Shown: piece by piece, positions 33,619-41,827 of the stretch
Layout: each line of letters starts with the position of its first letter
Numbering within the stretch: position 1 is the first letter of the stretch
Assembly: GCA_965216155.1 (NCBI GenBank)
Contig: CBDCFD010000005.1
Coordinates: forward strand, 310,001 to 374,000
Reading direction: 5' to 3'
From: CATOSP01 sp965216155
GTDB taxonomy: Bacteria > Chloroflexota > Dehalococcoidia > Lucifugimonadales > UBA3495
Length of the DNA: 64,000 nt
The notes under the pieces: model-generated
The model's database searches: none
The model's input: the letters and a program-made list of their open reading frames with translations, nothing else
What the model was told of the DNA's origin: nothing
Made by a program: the position numbers and the translations under genes

Positions 33619-33943
33619 CCGGACATTGGCCGAGGCTCAGGGCGCAGGGGGTTTTGCCCGGAGCCGCGCCGGGGGTTAGAATACGGTCCTTGGAACCCAT
33701 CACTAAGGGAGGAAACCAGGCAGGGTCTTCCAATTATCATCGCAACCGGCTCCCCAGTCGTTCCAGCGAAAGCTGGAACCCAGAACTGCTCAGGTATCTG
33801 AACGTGATTGTAAGGGAGGATTCCCGGATTCCGGCTCAAAGCCTGTCCCGTACTGGATACGGGGGCCGGAACGACGTTGGGGTCAGGGTGATAAATTAAA
33901 GACCCTGGGAAACCAGGACCGCTGCAAACAAGGAGATGTTCCG
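33619..33943. other. Intergenic region with a REP-like pair
   Basis: Between mutS and the ArsC-like gene. It holds a long imperfect palindromic REP-like pair (33752-33882) and then the ribosome-binding site AAGGAG for the next gene. No gene found. Confidence 0.55.
33752..33882. repeat. REP-like palindromic pair
   Basis: GTCGTTCCAGCGAAAGCTGG followed by AACCCAG opens the element. GGATTCCGGCTCAAAGCC and CCGGAACGACG close it in inverted order, with about 50 bases between. Best-preserved full element of the family in the window. Confidence 0.7.
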
Positions 33944-34300
33944 GTGAGCGAAAATATGACGTTATACTGGTGGCCTCGTTGATCGTCCTGCCGCAAGGTA
34001 AGGGAGTTGCTCTTACAAAACGGCGCTGAGATCGAGGAGCGGGACTACTTTAAAGAACCCTTCACAGAAGAAGAACTCAAGGCTTTGGCCGGCGAGGCCG
34101 GCGTTTCCCAGATGTTCGCCCGGCGCAGTCCCAGTCTGAAGAAGATGGGCTTGGCTGGCAAGGAAATGTCCGACGATGAGATGCTCGCGCTAATGCTCCA
34201 GGAGCCGAGGCTGATTCGCCGTCCCATAATCCGGATCGGTGGGAACATGTTGGTAGGCGCCAATATGAAGGCGGTCGAAGCGGCCATCGCGGGCGAATAG
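33944..34300 (+). CDS. Selenocysteine-containing ArsC/Spx-family thiol-redox protein
   Basis: Frame 33944-34300 is open except for one TGA at 33980-33982. Upstream of the TGA it reads MSENMTLYWWPR, and downstream SSCRKVRELLLQNGAEIEER. ArsC-related proteins read TLYWWPRCxxCRK, so the TGA (codon 13) stands exactly at the reactive Cys and gives a U-x-x-C motif with C16. The rest is intact: DYFKEPFTEEELKAL, and RRPIIRIGGNMLVG at the C-terminus. AAGGAG precedes the GTG start by 9 nt, so translation is set to begin before the TGA. A hairpin follows (33998-34016). Total 118 residues, normal for the family. A cysteine-to-stop mutation is the alternative, but the second such gene in this window argues against it. 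Confidence 0.82.
33998..34016 (+). promoter_or_regulatory. Putative bacterial SECIS element of the ArsC-like gene
   Basis: GUAAGGG (33998-34004) pairs with CUCUUAC (34010-34016) in 7 bp, including one G-U. The loop is AGUUG (34005-34009), with its GU at +24/+25 after the UGA. A GU in a small apical loop about 16-37 nt downstream of the codon is the known requirement for SelB recognition in bacteria. Confidence 0.7.
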
Positions 34301-34487
34301 CGGCTGATGATTACTGGCCCTGCTCACTCACCCTGGCCCCTTTCCCAGAGGAAGACGGGACTTCCGCAGTTGATCGGAGATTTCGTCTGGCATGGGTGAA
34401 CGGATCGTTGAGGCACTGTCACCGGCGGGGGATATTTAGGATATAATCGCCCAATCCCTTGATAGAAAGAACGGCTAAGTATCCTTG

Positions 34488-34925
34488 ATGAAGATATTTT
34501 TTGATGTAGACTACACCATCCTGGGGTTGGATGACACGCTGCGCCCCGGGACCATGGAAACCCTAAATAAGCTGAAAGCTGACGGCCATGAGATATACAT
34601 CTGGTCGGGTATGGGGGAACGTTGGGAAGTGGTCGAAAAATTCAAACTGACTCCCCTCGTCAGCGGAGTCTACGAGAAACCTACTCACCACTTTCATGAG
34701 CGTCTGGCAGAGCTCAAGGTCCCTTTCGAGCCTGAGTTTGTGATCGACGATTACCCGGAGGTGGTGGCCGCTTTCGGCGGTGTTTGGGTGCCCCCTTACT
34801 TCTACCAGCGCAACTTCGACCAGGAGATGGACCGCATTTATCGGATTGTGTGCGATTTCATCGAGACTGGTTCTTCCGAAGACCCTCAGTACAGGGTCAA
34901 GGGTACTATCGTACCTCTCTTCTAG
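34488..34925 (+). CDS. HAD-superfamily hydrolase
   Basis: The 145-residue product (ATG at 34488; a TTG lies one codon earlier) has the HAD catalytic motif DVDYT (residues 6-10, DxDxT), the motif II Ser in YIWSGMG (about 38-44), and the acidic motif IV in VIDDYPEV (about 87). It has no large cap, so a small phosphatase or nucleotidase-like protein acting on an unknown phosphate ester. It sits between the selenoprotein gene and mutL; the MutL start follows after 9 bp, so the two are probably cotranscribed. Confidence 0.75.
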   Translation: MKIFFDVDYTILGLDDTLRPGTMETLNKLKADGHEIYIWSGMGERWEVVEKFKLTPLVSGVYEKPTHHFHERLAELKVPFEPEFVIDDYPEVVAAFGGVWVPPYFYQRNFDQEMDRIYRIVCDFIETGSSEDPQYRVKGTIVPLF

Positions 34926-34934
34926 GGTTTTCCC

Positions 34935-36647
34935 ATGCCCATAAAAGTACTTCCGCCCGACCTGGCCAGCAAGATCGCCGCAGGCGAGGTGATCGAGCGG
35001 CCCGCGTCAGTGGTCAAGGAGTTGCTGGAAAACTCCCTGGATGCCGGTGCGTCTGCCATCACCGTCGAGATTAAAGGCGGCGGCTCCGGCGAGATCCGGG
35101 TGATAGACGATGGCGCGGGTATACCGCCCTCCGAGGTAAGGCTCGCCTTCCTGCGGCACGCCACAAGTAAGCTGACCGCGCCCGAAGACTTGGACTCCGT
35201 GACAACCCTGGGCTTCCGGGGTGAGGCGCTTCCCAGCATCGCCGCCGTCTCCCGCCTCAGCCTGACAACTCGCACTGCCGGGAACGACGCCGGTCACGCA
35301 ATCGAACTGGAATGGGGTCAGGTAGTCCGGGACGGTTCCCGCGGTTCCCCTCCCGGCACGAACGTCTGCGTCTCCGGCCTGTTCGATAACCTGCCCGCCA
35401 GGAAGAAGTTCCTCAGGACTCCTGGGACCGAGACGGGCCGGATCCAAGACCTGGTGACCCGGTACGCTCTGGCATTCCCGGCAGTCCGGTTCCATCTGAC
35501 CGGCGAAGGCCGCCGCCTCCTCTCCTCCCCGGGATCAGGGGACCTCCGCGAGACCTTTCTCGCGGTTTACGGGGCGGAGGTTGCGGAGGGGATGTTATGG
35601 GTCGAAGGTGAGGACTCCCAGAGCGGTTACCGGGTCGAGGGGATGATAAGTCCTCCCCACCTCCACCGGGCCAACCGCAGTTACACGAGCTTTTTCGTAA
35701 ACCAGCGATGGATACAGAGCCGGATGCTCGGCTTTGCGTTTGAAGAGTCGTATCACGGGCTGTTGCCGGTGAAACGCTATCCCATTGCGGCGATCAATAT
35801 CTCGGTGCCATACGAGGATGTGGACGTCAACGCCCACCCGGCCAAACGGGAGGTGCGGTTCCACCACGAAGGCACCGCATTTTCTACCTTGCAGCGCACA
35901 GTGCGGGCGGCCCTGGTTGCGGACTCGCCGGTACCCGCCATTCAATCCCCTTCGGGCGCCCAGTTCCTTCCGCCTGCACCAAGGTCCGAGACGGGCTCAT
36001 TTTTCCCTCGCGGCGCGTTCGGAGGGGGTCAGGCCGGTTTCACTGGAGGCCCGGCCGATGCGGCTGCGCCGATTCAACCCGCCCCTGCCCTGAAAGTCGT
36101 CGGGCAGGTTAGGGCCACTTACATAGTGGCGGAAGGGCCTGACGGGATGTACCTGGTGGACCAACACGCAGCCCATGAACGTGTATTGTTCGACCAGATC
36201 ACAGGGAGCGGTTTGCCGTCCAGACCAGGGGAGTTGCTGCTTGAGCCCGTGGCTGTGGAGCTGTCGCCCGGTCAGGTAGAGGTGTTGAGGGACAATGCGG
36301 AGATGTTGGCGCGGTACGGATTTGGCGTCGAGCCCTTCGGAGACAATGGCTTCCTCCTTCGGGCCATACCCGGCATCACGTCTTCCCAGGACCCCGGGCA
36401 ATCGTTGCTCAGCGTATTGGACATGGTCGCGCTGGAGGGGCTAGTGCGGCAACAAGAGGACGTCTTGGCGGCGTCAATCGCCTGCCATAGCGCGATCAGG
36501 GCGGGGAAGACACTCACCGAAAGTGAGATGCGCGCTCTGTTGGAGCAATTGGAAGCAACTGCCAACCCCCAAACCTGTCCCCACGGGCGGCCCACAATGC
36601 TCCACTTCAGCGCCGGTCACATGGAGCAGGAGTTCGGCAGGCGTTAG
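34935..36647 (+). CDS. mutL: DNA mismatch repair protein MutL (endonuclease type)
   Basis: The 570-residue product starts MPIKVLPPDLASKIAAGEVI. The GHKL ATPase motifs are ELLENSLDAG (about 29-38), DDGAGI (about 59) and GFRGEAL (about 93). A linker rich in Pro and Ala (about 335-385) leads to the C-terminal domain with VDQHAAHERVLFDQI, ACHSAIRAGKTLTESEM and CPHGRP (about 549). DQHAxHER and CPHGRP are marks of MutL proteins with nicking activity, usual in bacteria without MutH. Works with MutS encoded 1.3 kb upstream. Confidence 0.95.
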   Translation: MPIKVLPPDLASKIAAGEVIERPASVVKELLENSLDAGASAITVEIKGGGSGEIRVIDDGAGIPPSEVRLAFLRHATSKLTAPEDLDSVTTLGFRGEALPSIAAVSRLSLTTRTAGNDAGHAIELEWGQVVRDGSRGSPPGTNVCVSGLFDNLPARKKFLRTPGTETGRIQDLVTRYALAFPAVRFHLTGEGRRLLSSPGSGDLRETFLAVYGAEVAEGMLWVEGEDSQSGYRVEGMISPPHLHRANRSYTSFFVNQRWIQSRMLGFAFEESYHGLLPVKRYPIAAINISVPYEDVDVNAHPAKREVRFHHEGTAFSTLQRTVRAALVADSPVPAIQSPSGAQFLPPAPRSETGSFFPRGAFGGGQAGFTGGPADAAAPIQPAPALKVVGQVRATYIVAEGPDGMYLVDQHAAHERVLFDQITGSGLPSRPGELLLEPVAVELSPGQVEVLRDNAEMLARYGFGVEPFGDNGFLLRAIPGITSSQDPGQSLLSVLDMVALEGLVRQQEDVLAASIACHSAIRAGKTLTESEMRALLEQLEATANPQTCPHGRPTMLHFSAGHMEQEFGRR

Positions 36648-36659
36648 TAAGCGGAAGCG

Positions 36660-37516
36660 CTACACGCCTTGCCAATAGCGGCGGCCCTCGATCCGCACCA
36701 CTTTGCCGAAGCCGGTGTGGTGGCAGATGGCCATGACGGCGTCCTCGGACTCCGCCCGGTCCAGCATCCGCGCCCTGGTCTGCACCGCCAGCGCAGCGTC
36801 CATGTCGAAGCTGAACACCCAGTCCGGCTCGGTGATTTGGGCGGGCCCGTGGAACACGTCACCGAGGATGAACGCCCTCTGCCCCTGGGACACTACTGCC
36901 AGGCTCATGGAACCGGGTGTGTGGCCCGGCGTGGGAATCGCCGTTATCTCGGTGGTGAGGGCCTGCTCTCCGGCCAGAGGGTCGATCACTCCCGCGCTTT
37001 CCAGCGGCGCAAGGGTCTCCTGCCAGAATGTGAAGCCGAATATCTCCTCGTCCCTGGGCGACTTGAACGCTTCCCAATCGGCCTGATGGAACAAGTACCG
37101 GGCGTTGGGGAAAGTGGGGGTGGGGCCAGCGCCGCCGGGCGAGAGGTTCCAACCGACGTGGTCAGGGTGCAGATGGGTGAGAAACACGGTGTCCACGTCG
37201 CCCAGGGACACGCCTGCCGCCTCCAGCCCGGAGGTCAACCGGCCGTCCACGCCGCCGATGAGGTTCCCCACCGTGCCGGGATTGGTGGCCATGCTCCCAC
37301 CGCCCGTGTCTACGAGGATGGTGCGCCCCTGGGAGCGGACGAGGTAGCAATCGAAGTGAACGCGCAGATTGCCGGAGCCGGAAAACCCCTCCGGGTATTT
37401 CTGCCGATAGGGCGCCCAGGACTCCGCCGGTACATTGGGGAAGGGGGCAAGGCACCCTCGTTGTCGTGAATCGCGGTAATCTCGACGTTGCCGACGGTGA
37501 GGGTATTGGCGGCCAC
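36660..37516 (-). CDS. Metallo-beta-lactamase-fold hydrolase, paralogue (one frameshift)
   Basis: The first frame starts at 37516 with MAANTLTVGNVEITAIHDNEGALP. The second frame, in use from about 37445, gives SWAPYRQKYPEGFSGSGNLR, LVRSQGRTILVDTGGGSMA, THLHPDHVGWN (zinc ligands), TPGHTPGS, LGDVFHGPAQI and CHHTGFG, and ends VVRIEGRRYWQGV. The junction is a C5 run in TTGCCCCCTTCCCC near 37443-37450 (plus strand), so one base is extra or missing. All metal ligands are kept. It is related to the lactonase-like gene at 21217. A small Tat-signal protein gene lies 66 bp upstream in the same direction. Confidence 0.8.
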
Positions 37517-37582
37517 GGTGAACCTCCGTAGACGAGGGTCCGGCTATCCCTGCTAGGCAAGGGGCTTACCCTTTGACCGGGT

Positions 37583-37810
37583 TTAGATAGTCTTGTTGCG
37601 GCGGGGGTCTTGCCGGGGGTCCTGCGCGGGATGGAAGATTGATCCCTTGCCGGGGAATCTCTCATCCTCGGTCAGCTTGGCCGTCACAGCGCGAAACGGG
37701 CCGAATGGTAGGGATGCGGCCGCTACCGCCGCTGCGCCCACGCCGAGCCGGGCCAGAAAGCCCCGGCGCGAGTGGCGGGAAGAGTTGGTCTCCGGTTGGT
37801 CTTTTGGCAC
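37583..37810 (-). CDS. Small Tat-exported protein of unknown function
   Basis: The 75-residue product has a clear twin-arginine signal: SRRGFLARLGVGAAAVAAAS (about residues 14-33), with RR followed by GFL and an Ala-rich hydrophobic core. The mature part is only about 35 residues, including FPGKGSIFHPAQDPRQDPRR. Tat export implies folding or cofactor binding before export, or passage with a partner. The short mature part makes a partner likely. I do not recognise the family. It probably shares a transcript with the hydrolase downstream. Confidence 0.65.
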   Translation of the reverse strand: MPKDQPETNSSRHSRRGFLARLGVGAAAVAAASLPFGPFRAVTAKLTEDERFPGKGSIFHPAQDPRQDPRRNKTI

Positions 37811-38127
37811 GTCCTACTCCTGAAGTTAGCGCCCCGGACTCGGAGTCATAGGGTCCCTTCGAGGACTGATTTTACTACTCGCCATTGATTTTGAAAACCT
37901 GGCTGGACCTGGGTAAGACGAGCACACATTGTTGACGCGGGCAGTAAGGGCGATTTACACTCCCCGCCACCACAGGTCCGGTCTACCCCTATGGTCTGAC
38001 GCCAACCGGCAAACGAAGGGCCATTGGGATAAAAAGGCCATATACATGGCAATCAACTACATAGATTTCCTCCAAGTCACTGTGCTGACAGAATAGTTGC
38101 CAGCAGCCAGGGCGATGGAACTCCAAA

Positions 38128-39133
38128 ATGTCAACTGACCCGGGTTGTCCGAATGACAACCCCAAGCTTGTGGCACAAGTTGTGGGGTTGCTCAAATCCA
38201 GGCTCCTCCCGGTCCTGCTTGTCCTAGTCATATCCCTTGGACTGGCGGGTTGCAACGGCCCGCCGCCCCAGGCGGACAATTCTCCGCAGCGTATTGACTA
38301 CTTTCCACAGCATGACGAGCCGCTGAGGACTGATAGGGGTGGCGAGTATTTCTTCGGTGAGTTATTCGTCAGAGACGGATGCTTGCGCCTTGACTACAGC
38401 GATGTTAACTTCCCGAACTATACGCTTTTGCCGGTATGGCCCGCCGGCTTTTCCGTGAACGTCCAAGACAGCTCGATTCGCGTTATTGACAGCACGGGGC
38501 TGATTGTTGCGCATGTGGGAGACAAGGTTCGGTTCAGCGGCTATTCCATCGGAGAAGACACTTGGGTTGACCAGAGACGGGCCTGACCCGGAGTGGCGGC
38601 CGCAAACTCAACGAAAGTGGCAGCGACGGTTGAAGGAGTGGCAACAAAAGGACCGGGAGCGGCAGCAACGTTTTTCTGTGGAGTGTCCGGGACCGTTTCT
38701 CATCGTTGGGGACGAGGTGAGCGCTGTTGGGCCGGATGAGCCAACGGTGGTTCCGGCGCCGGGCTCGACGCGCCTCTTCCTGAGAGAGAATTCCAGAAGG
38801 GGAGGGAAGTCTGTTCCCACCGTATATTATTTCCCTCGCAAGTTAGTCCTGGACGGCGACTGCCTGTGTCTCCGTTACGAAGAGGAGCGCCCCGGTTGGT
38901 TGGTTTCGTAGCCTGCGGGTTTCACGCCGCACGTTGAGGGTGGCGTGGTCGAGATACGCAATGGAGGCGGGAAGACCGTAGCGCGTATCGGCGACATGTT
39001 AGAGATGTCCGGCCTTGTTGGTTCTGAGGAACACAATCTCTACAGCGCGAGGTGTCCAGGCAGTATTTTCTATGGTCTTGAAATGAGAAACTTGACCTTG
39101 GACAACCTAAAGCCTCTACATGATCCCAAGTGA
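38128..39133 (+). pseudogene. Inactivated lipoprotein gene with an internal domain repeat
   Basis: The first part (38128 to about 38570) is a lipoprotein: LLPVLLVLVISLGLAGCNG has a lipobox with the acylated Cys. It continues with a domain ending LLPVWPAGFSV and GLIVAHVGDKVRFSGYSIG. One frameshift near 38570 moves to the frame EWRPQTQRKWQRRLKEWQQK and then a second copy of the domain, YYFPRKLVLDGDCLCLRYEE. There the Trp of WPAGF is replaced by TAG at 38909-38911, after which PAGFTPH and KTVARIGDMLEMSGLVG continue to a stop at 39133. A frameshift plus a TGG-to-TAG change argue for true decay rather than a sequencing slip. Confidence 0.75.
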
Positions 39134-39226
39134 AAGCGCCGACGGCGCAGCAGGATATTCTCAGTGCGTGACGGTACTCGTATCGGGCATTACCAGCGCG
39201 AGTAGAGAATACCCCTGCGGGCGCCC

Positions 39227-40552
39227 CTACGTCTCTCCCGCGTCCTCCAGCACCATCCGGGCCACCTGACGCCCCATCCTCACCGAGTAGTTGGTCCCTC
39301 GGTCCTCGGGGTAAATCTGGGTCGTATTGGCCAGGTACAGGCGGTTAAAGGGAGTCCGGTGATCCGGGATGCGCTCCCCGTAGTTGGTCCCGATGATGGG
39401 TTGAGCGCCGTCAACCTTGTGGTGGTGGTACTCGAGAATCCACGACCTGTCGAAGCCCGGGTTGATCTTCTGCAAGTGAGGGACGAAGTCCTCCAGCAGT
39501 TCCTCGGCGCTCTTCTGGTAAAGCTCGCTGTCGCGGCTGGGGTAGTTGGTCAGGTATACGATGTGGTTCCCGCCGTACAGTGACTTGTCGATCATGTTGG
39601 TGTGTTCGATCACTCCCAGGAATGGCAGGGTACGGTCGCCCACGTTCATCCAATATTTGTCCGACAGGGGGCGGTCCAGCACAAGGATCACCAGCACCGC
39701 CGAGAGGTATTGGACCCCAGTCAACTTGTCCTCGTATTCGCTGGGCATGGGAGGGACCAGCCTGGTGAATACGTAGGACGGCGTTGTAGCGATGACCGCG
39801 TCATACTTTCTGGTCCCCGCATCTTCTCCGGGGAGCTGTACTTCCAGGCCGGTAGCCGAGCCGTCCTCCACAATGACGCGGTTAACTCCTGCCGAGATAT
39901 GGACGTCGCCCCCCTGCTCCCGGACACGTTCTCCCAGTGTGTCGAATACCTCGCCGAAGCTGCCCATGGGATAGCCGAGCCGTTCTTTCTGCAGCCCTTT
40001 GCCCCTGGAGGCGACCCGCAAGTATACCTTCCCCCATAGCCAGGTCATGCTCACCTGGTCGTAGTAAGCGCCGAACTTGCCCCGCAGCAGAGGTTCCCAG
40101 ATCACCTGGTAGGCCCGTTCCCCCATGTGCCCTATGAGCCAGTCCTTGGCGGTGACGTGCTCGAACTTCCGCCAGTTCGAGGTCTTCTGCAGAAAGAAGG
40201 TCCACAGGCCCACGCGAATCCGCTGGACCAGAGAGAGGGGCTTGAACCGCAACAGGTCCATCGGGGTGCCAAAGTCCCAGATCTTACCGTCGTAGAATAG
40301 GCCGACCTTGGACTCCAGCCATGCCAGCTTGTCTCCCAACCCCAACTCGTGGACCAGTTCCGTCATGGCCGTGTCGCTGACGAATAGGTGGTGGTAACCT
40401 CGTTCCAGGTGTCCGCATCCAACTTCGAAGGTGGAGGCCTGCCCGCCCAGGAAAGGGGCGCGCTCGAAAACTTCGGCGTAATGGCCGCGTTTGGTCAACT
40501 CGTAGGCGGCGGCCAGCCCTGCCGCGCCCCCGCCGATGATGCCAACTCTCAC
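39227..40552 (-). CDS. FAD-dependent oxidoreductase (protoporphyrinogen-oxidase/amine-oxidase fold)
   Basis: The 441-residue product starts with a Rossmann FAD motif (VGIIGGGAAGLAAAYELTKR, then EVFERAPFLGGQASTF). Other blocks are ERGYHHLFVSDTAMTELVHE, ADGLEVQ-like sheet text (SATGLEVQLPG) and a C-terminal FAD segment GRQVARMVLED. Similar NAD(P)/FAD oxidoreductases in bacteria are annotated as PPOX- or phytoene-desaturase-like. Its ATG overlaps the flippase stop by four bases, so it belongs to the membrane glycosylation cluster. A role on an isoprenoid or sugar carrier would fit but is inference. Confidence 0.82.
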   Translation of the reverse strand: MRVGIIGGGAAGLAAAYELTKRGHYAEVFERAPFLGGQASTFEVGCGHLERGYHHLFVSDTAMTELVHELGLGDKLAWLESKVGLFYDGKIWDFGTPMDLLRFKPLSLVQRIRVGLWTFFLQKTSNWRKFEHVTAKDWLIGHMGERAYQVIWEPLLRGKFGAYYDQVSMTWLWGKVYLRVASRGKGLQKERLGYPMGSFGEVFDTLGERVREQGGDVHISAGVNRVIVEDGSATGLEVQLPGEDAGTRKYDAVIATTPSYVFTRLVPPMPSEYEDKLTGVQYLSAVLVILVLDRPLSDKYWMNVGDRTLPFLGVIEHTNMIDKSLYGGNHIVYLTNYPSRDSELYQKSAEELLEDFVPHLQKINPGFDRSWILEYHHHKVDGAQPIIGTNYGERIPDHRTPFNRLYLANTTQIYPEDRGTNYSVRMGRQVARMVLEDAGET

Positions 40553-41664
40553 GATGGGCCGTCCTTAGAGGCTGCTGGGGCGGCGGCAGTTTCGGCCGCC
40601 GTCTCCAACGCTTCGACTTTGCCGGTGGCAGTCAATTGATTCCACGAGATGTTCTGCGACCATAGGATGTACAGCCCCACCAAGTTGACTGGCAGCCACA
40701 GGGCCACCAGATGAACGAAGGTGGCGTACGCCGCGCCAACGGATGCCCCGACCCCCAGCGCAAGCAGTGTCTGTTGCGCCACGACCTCGAAGGGACCGAT
40801 TCCGCCGATGGCGGAGGGCACGGCGGTTGCCAGGTTTGAGGTGGCGGTCAAGAGGGCCATGACCAGGGCCAGCACCCAAATCGGACCGAATACCTGGGAT
40901 AGGTCAAAGGCGTAACCCACCAGGAAATAGACCCCCGCCTCCCCGAACCAGACTGGCAGCGACAGCAGGAACAGGCCAAGGTGTTTCCTTGGCGAGCTAA
41001 GTATTCGCAGTCCTTGTAGGAAAGTCTCGGCAAATTCCAGAATCTTGACTCGACCGTACTTTTCCGGGACGAAGTTTACCAGTCGTGTTAAGGTCGCGGT
41101 GGCGTTATTGGAAACCGCCAGCAATGTCAGCACACTCAGAGCAGCGAGGAATGCCGCCCCGGTCCCAGCCATGACGACGGTCCACGCGGTGCGTGTCACG
41201 GCTCCGGCGTTATCGAACCAACCCATCGCCAGGAGCAAGGGGGCCGATATGGCGACGAACGCCATCAAGGTCACTCCGTCATATACTCTCTCTACGCCCA
41301 CGGTAGCCAGCGCCGGGCCGGAGCTAAAATTCTCTCTCCTTGCCAGGTAGTACGCGCGGACCAGTTCACCCAGACGCACCGGCAGCAGGTTGTTGGCCAG
41401 GTAACCGATCACGATTACCGGGTATAGCCTGGAGATTGGGAAGACCCGTAGAGGGCTGAGCAGGTACCTCCACCGCAATGCCCGGAAATAGACCGCCACG
41501 AAATAGAGGGCGACGGCCGGGACAACGTAGATGTAATTCGCCTGGCCAAGCGCCGCGCCGACATCGGCGAAATCCACCTGGTAGACCAGCAGCAACAAGA
41601 ACAGCAAGCTCAACGCCACGGTGAACCAGAACCGCCAGTTTTTGATCATGGAGGAGCTAATCAT
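40549..41664 (-). CDS. Lysylphosphatidylglycerol-synthase-type flippase (UPF0104/AglD-like)
   Basis: The 371-residue integral membrane protein has about eight hydrophobic helices, including FTVALSLLFLLLLVYQVDF, YIYVVPAVALYFVAVYFRAL and VIGYLANNLLPVRLGELVRA. The NNLLPVRLGELVRAYYL and VGVERVYDGVTLM blocks are the signature of the LPG synthetase TM (flippase-like) family. Family members move lipids or lipid-linked sugars. It lies directly upstream of the FAD oxidoreductase (ATGA overlap) and downstream of the Agl23 and YYY genes. The last ~25 residues are Ala- and Glu-rich and probably cytoplasmic. Confidence 0.88.
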   Translation of the reverse strand: MISSSMIKNWRFWFTVALSLLFLLLLVYQVDFADVGAALGQANYIYVVPAVALYFVAVYFRALRWRYLLSPLRVFPISRLYPVIVIGYLANNLLPVRLGELVRAYYLARRENFSSGPALATVGVERVYDGVTLMAFVAISAPLLLAMGWFDNAGAVTRTAWTVVMAGTGAAFLAALSVLTLLAVSNNATATLTRLVNFVPEKYGRVKILEFAETFLQGLRILSSPRKHLGLFLLSLPVWFGEAGVYFLVGYAFDLSQVFGPIWVLALVMALLTATSNLATAVPSAIGGIGPFEVVAQQTLLALGVGASVGAAYATFVHLVALWLPVNLVGLYILWSQNISWNQLTATGKVEALETAAETAAAPAASKDGPS

Positions 41665-41827
41665 CTATGCCAGCTTGGGTCAGGATGCCGCACCGGCTCA
41701 CGGGAAGGCCAGTCCATATGACTCAGTAGAGGACAGGAATGCCCACTATATTCAAGACGGTGGGATTCTACAAGGTAATCCGGCACACGCGGTGGCCCGA
41801 AGCGAAACCGGCCGCCCGACGCCCCGC

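Noticed and set aside
38909..38911. In-frame TAG in the lipoprotein gene as a recoded pyrrolysine codon
   Set aside because: The repeat partner has Trp (TGG) at this position, a one-base change, and the gene also has a separate frameshift. Decay explains it fully.
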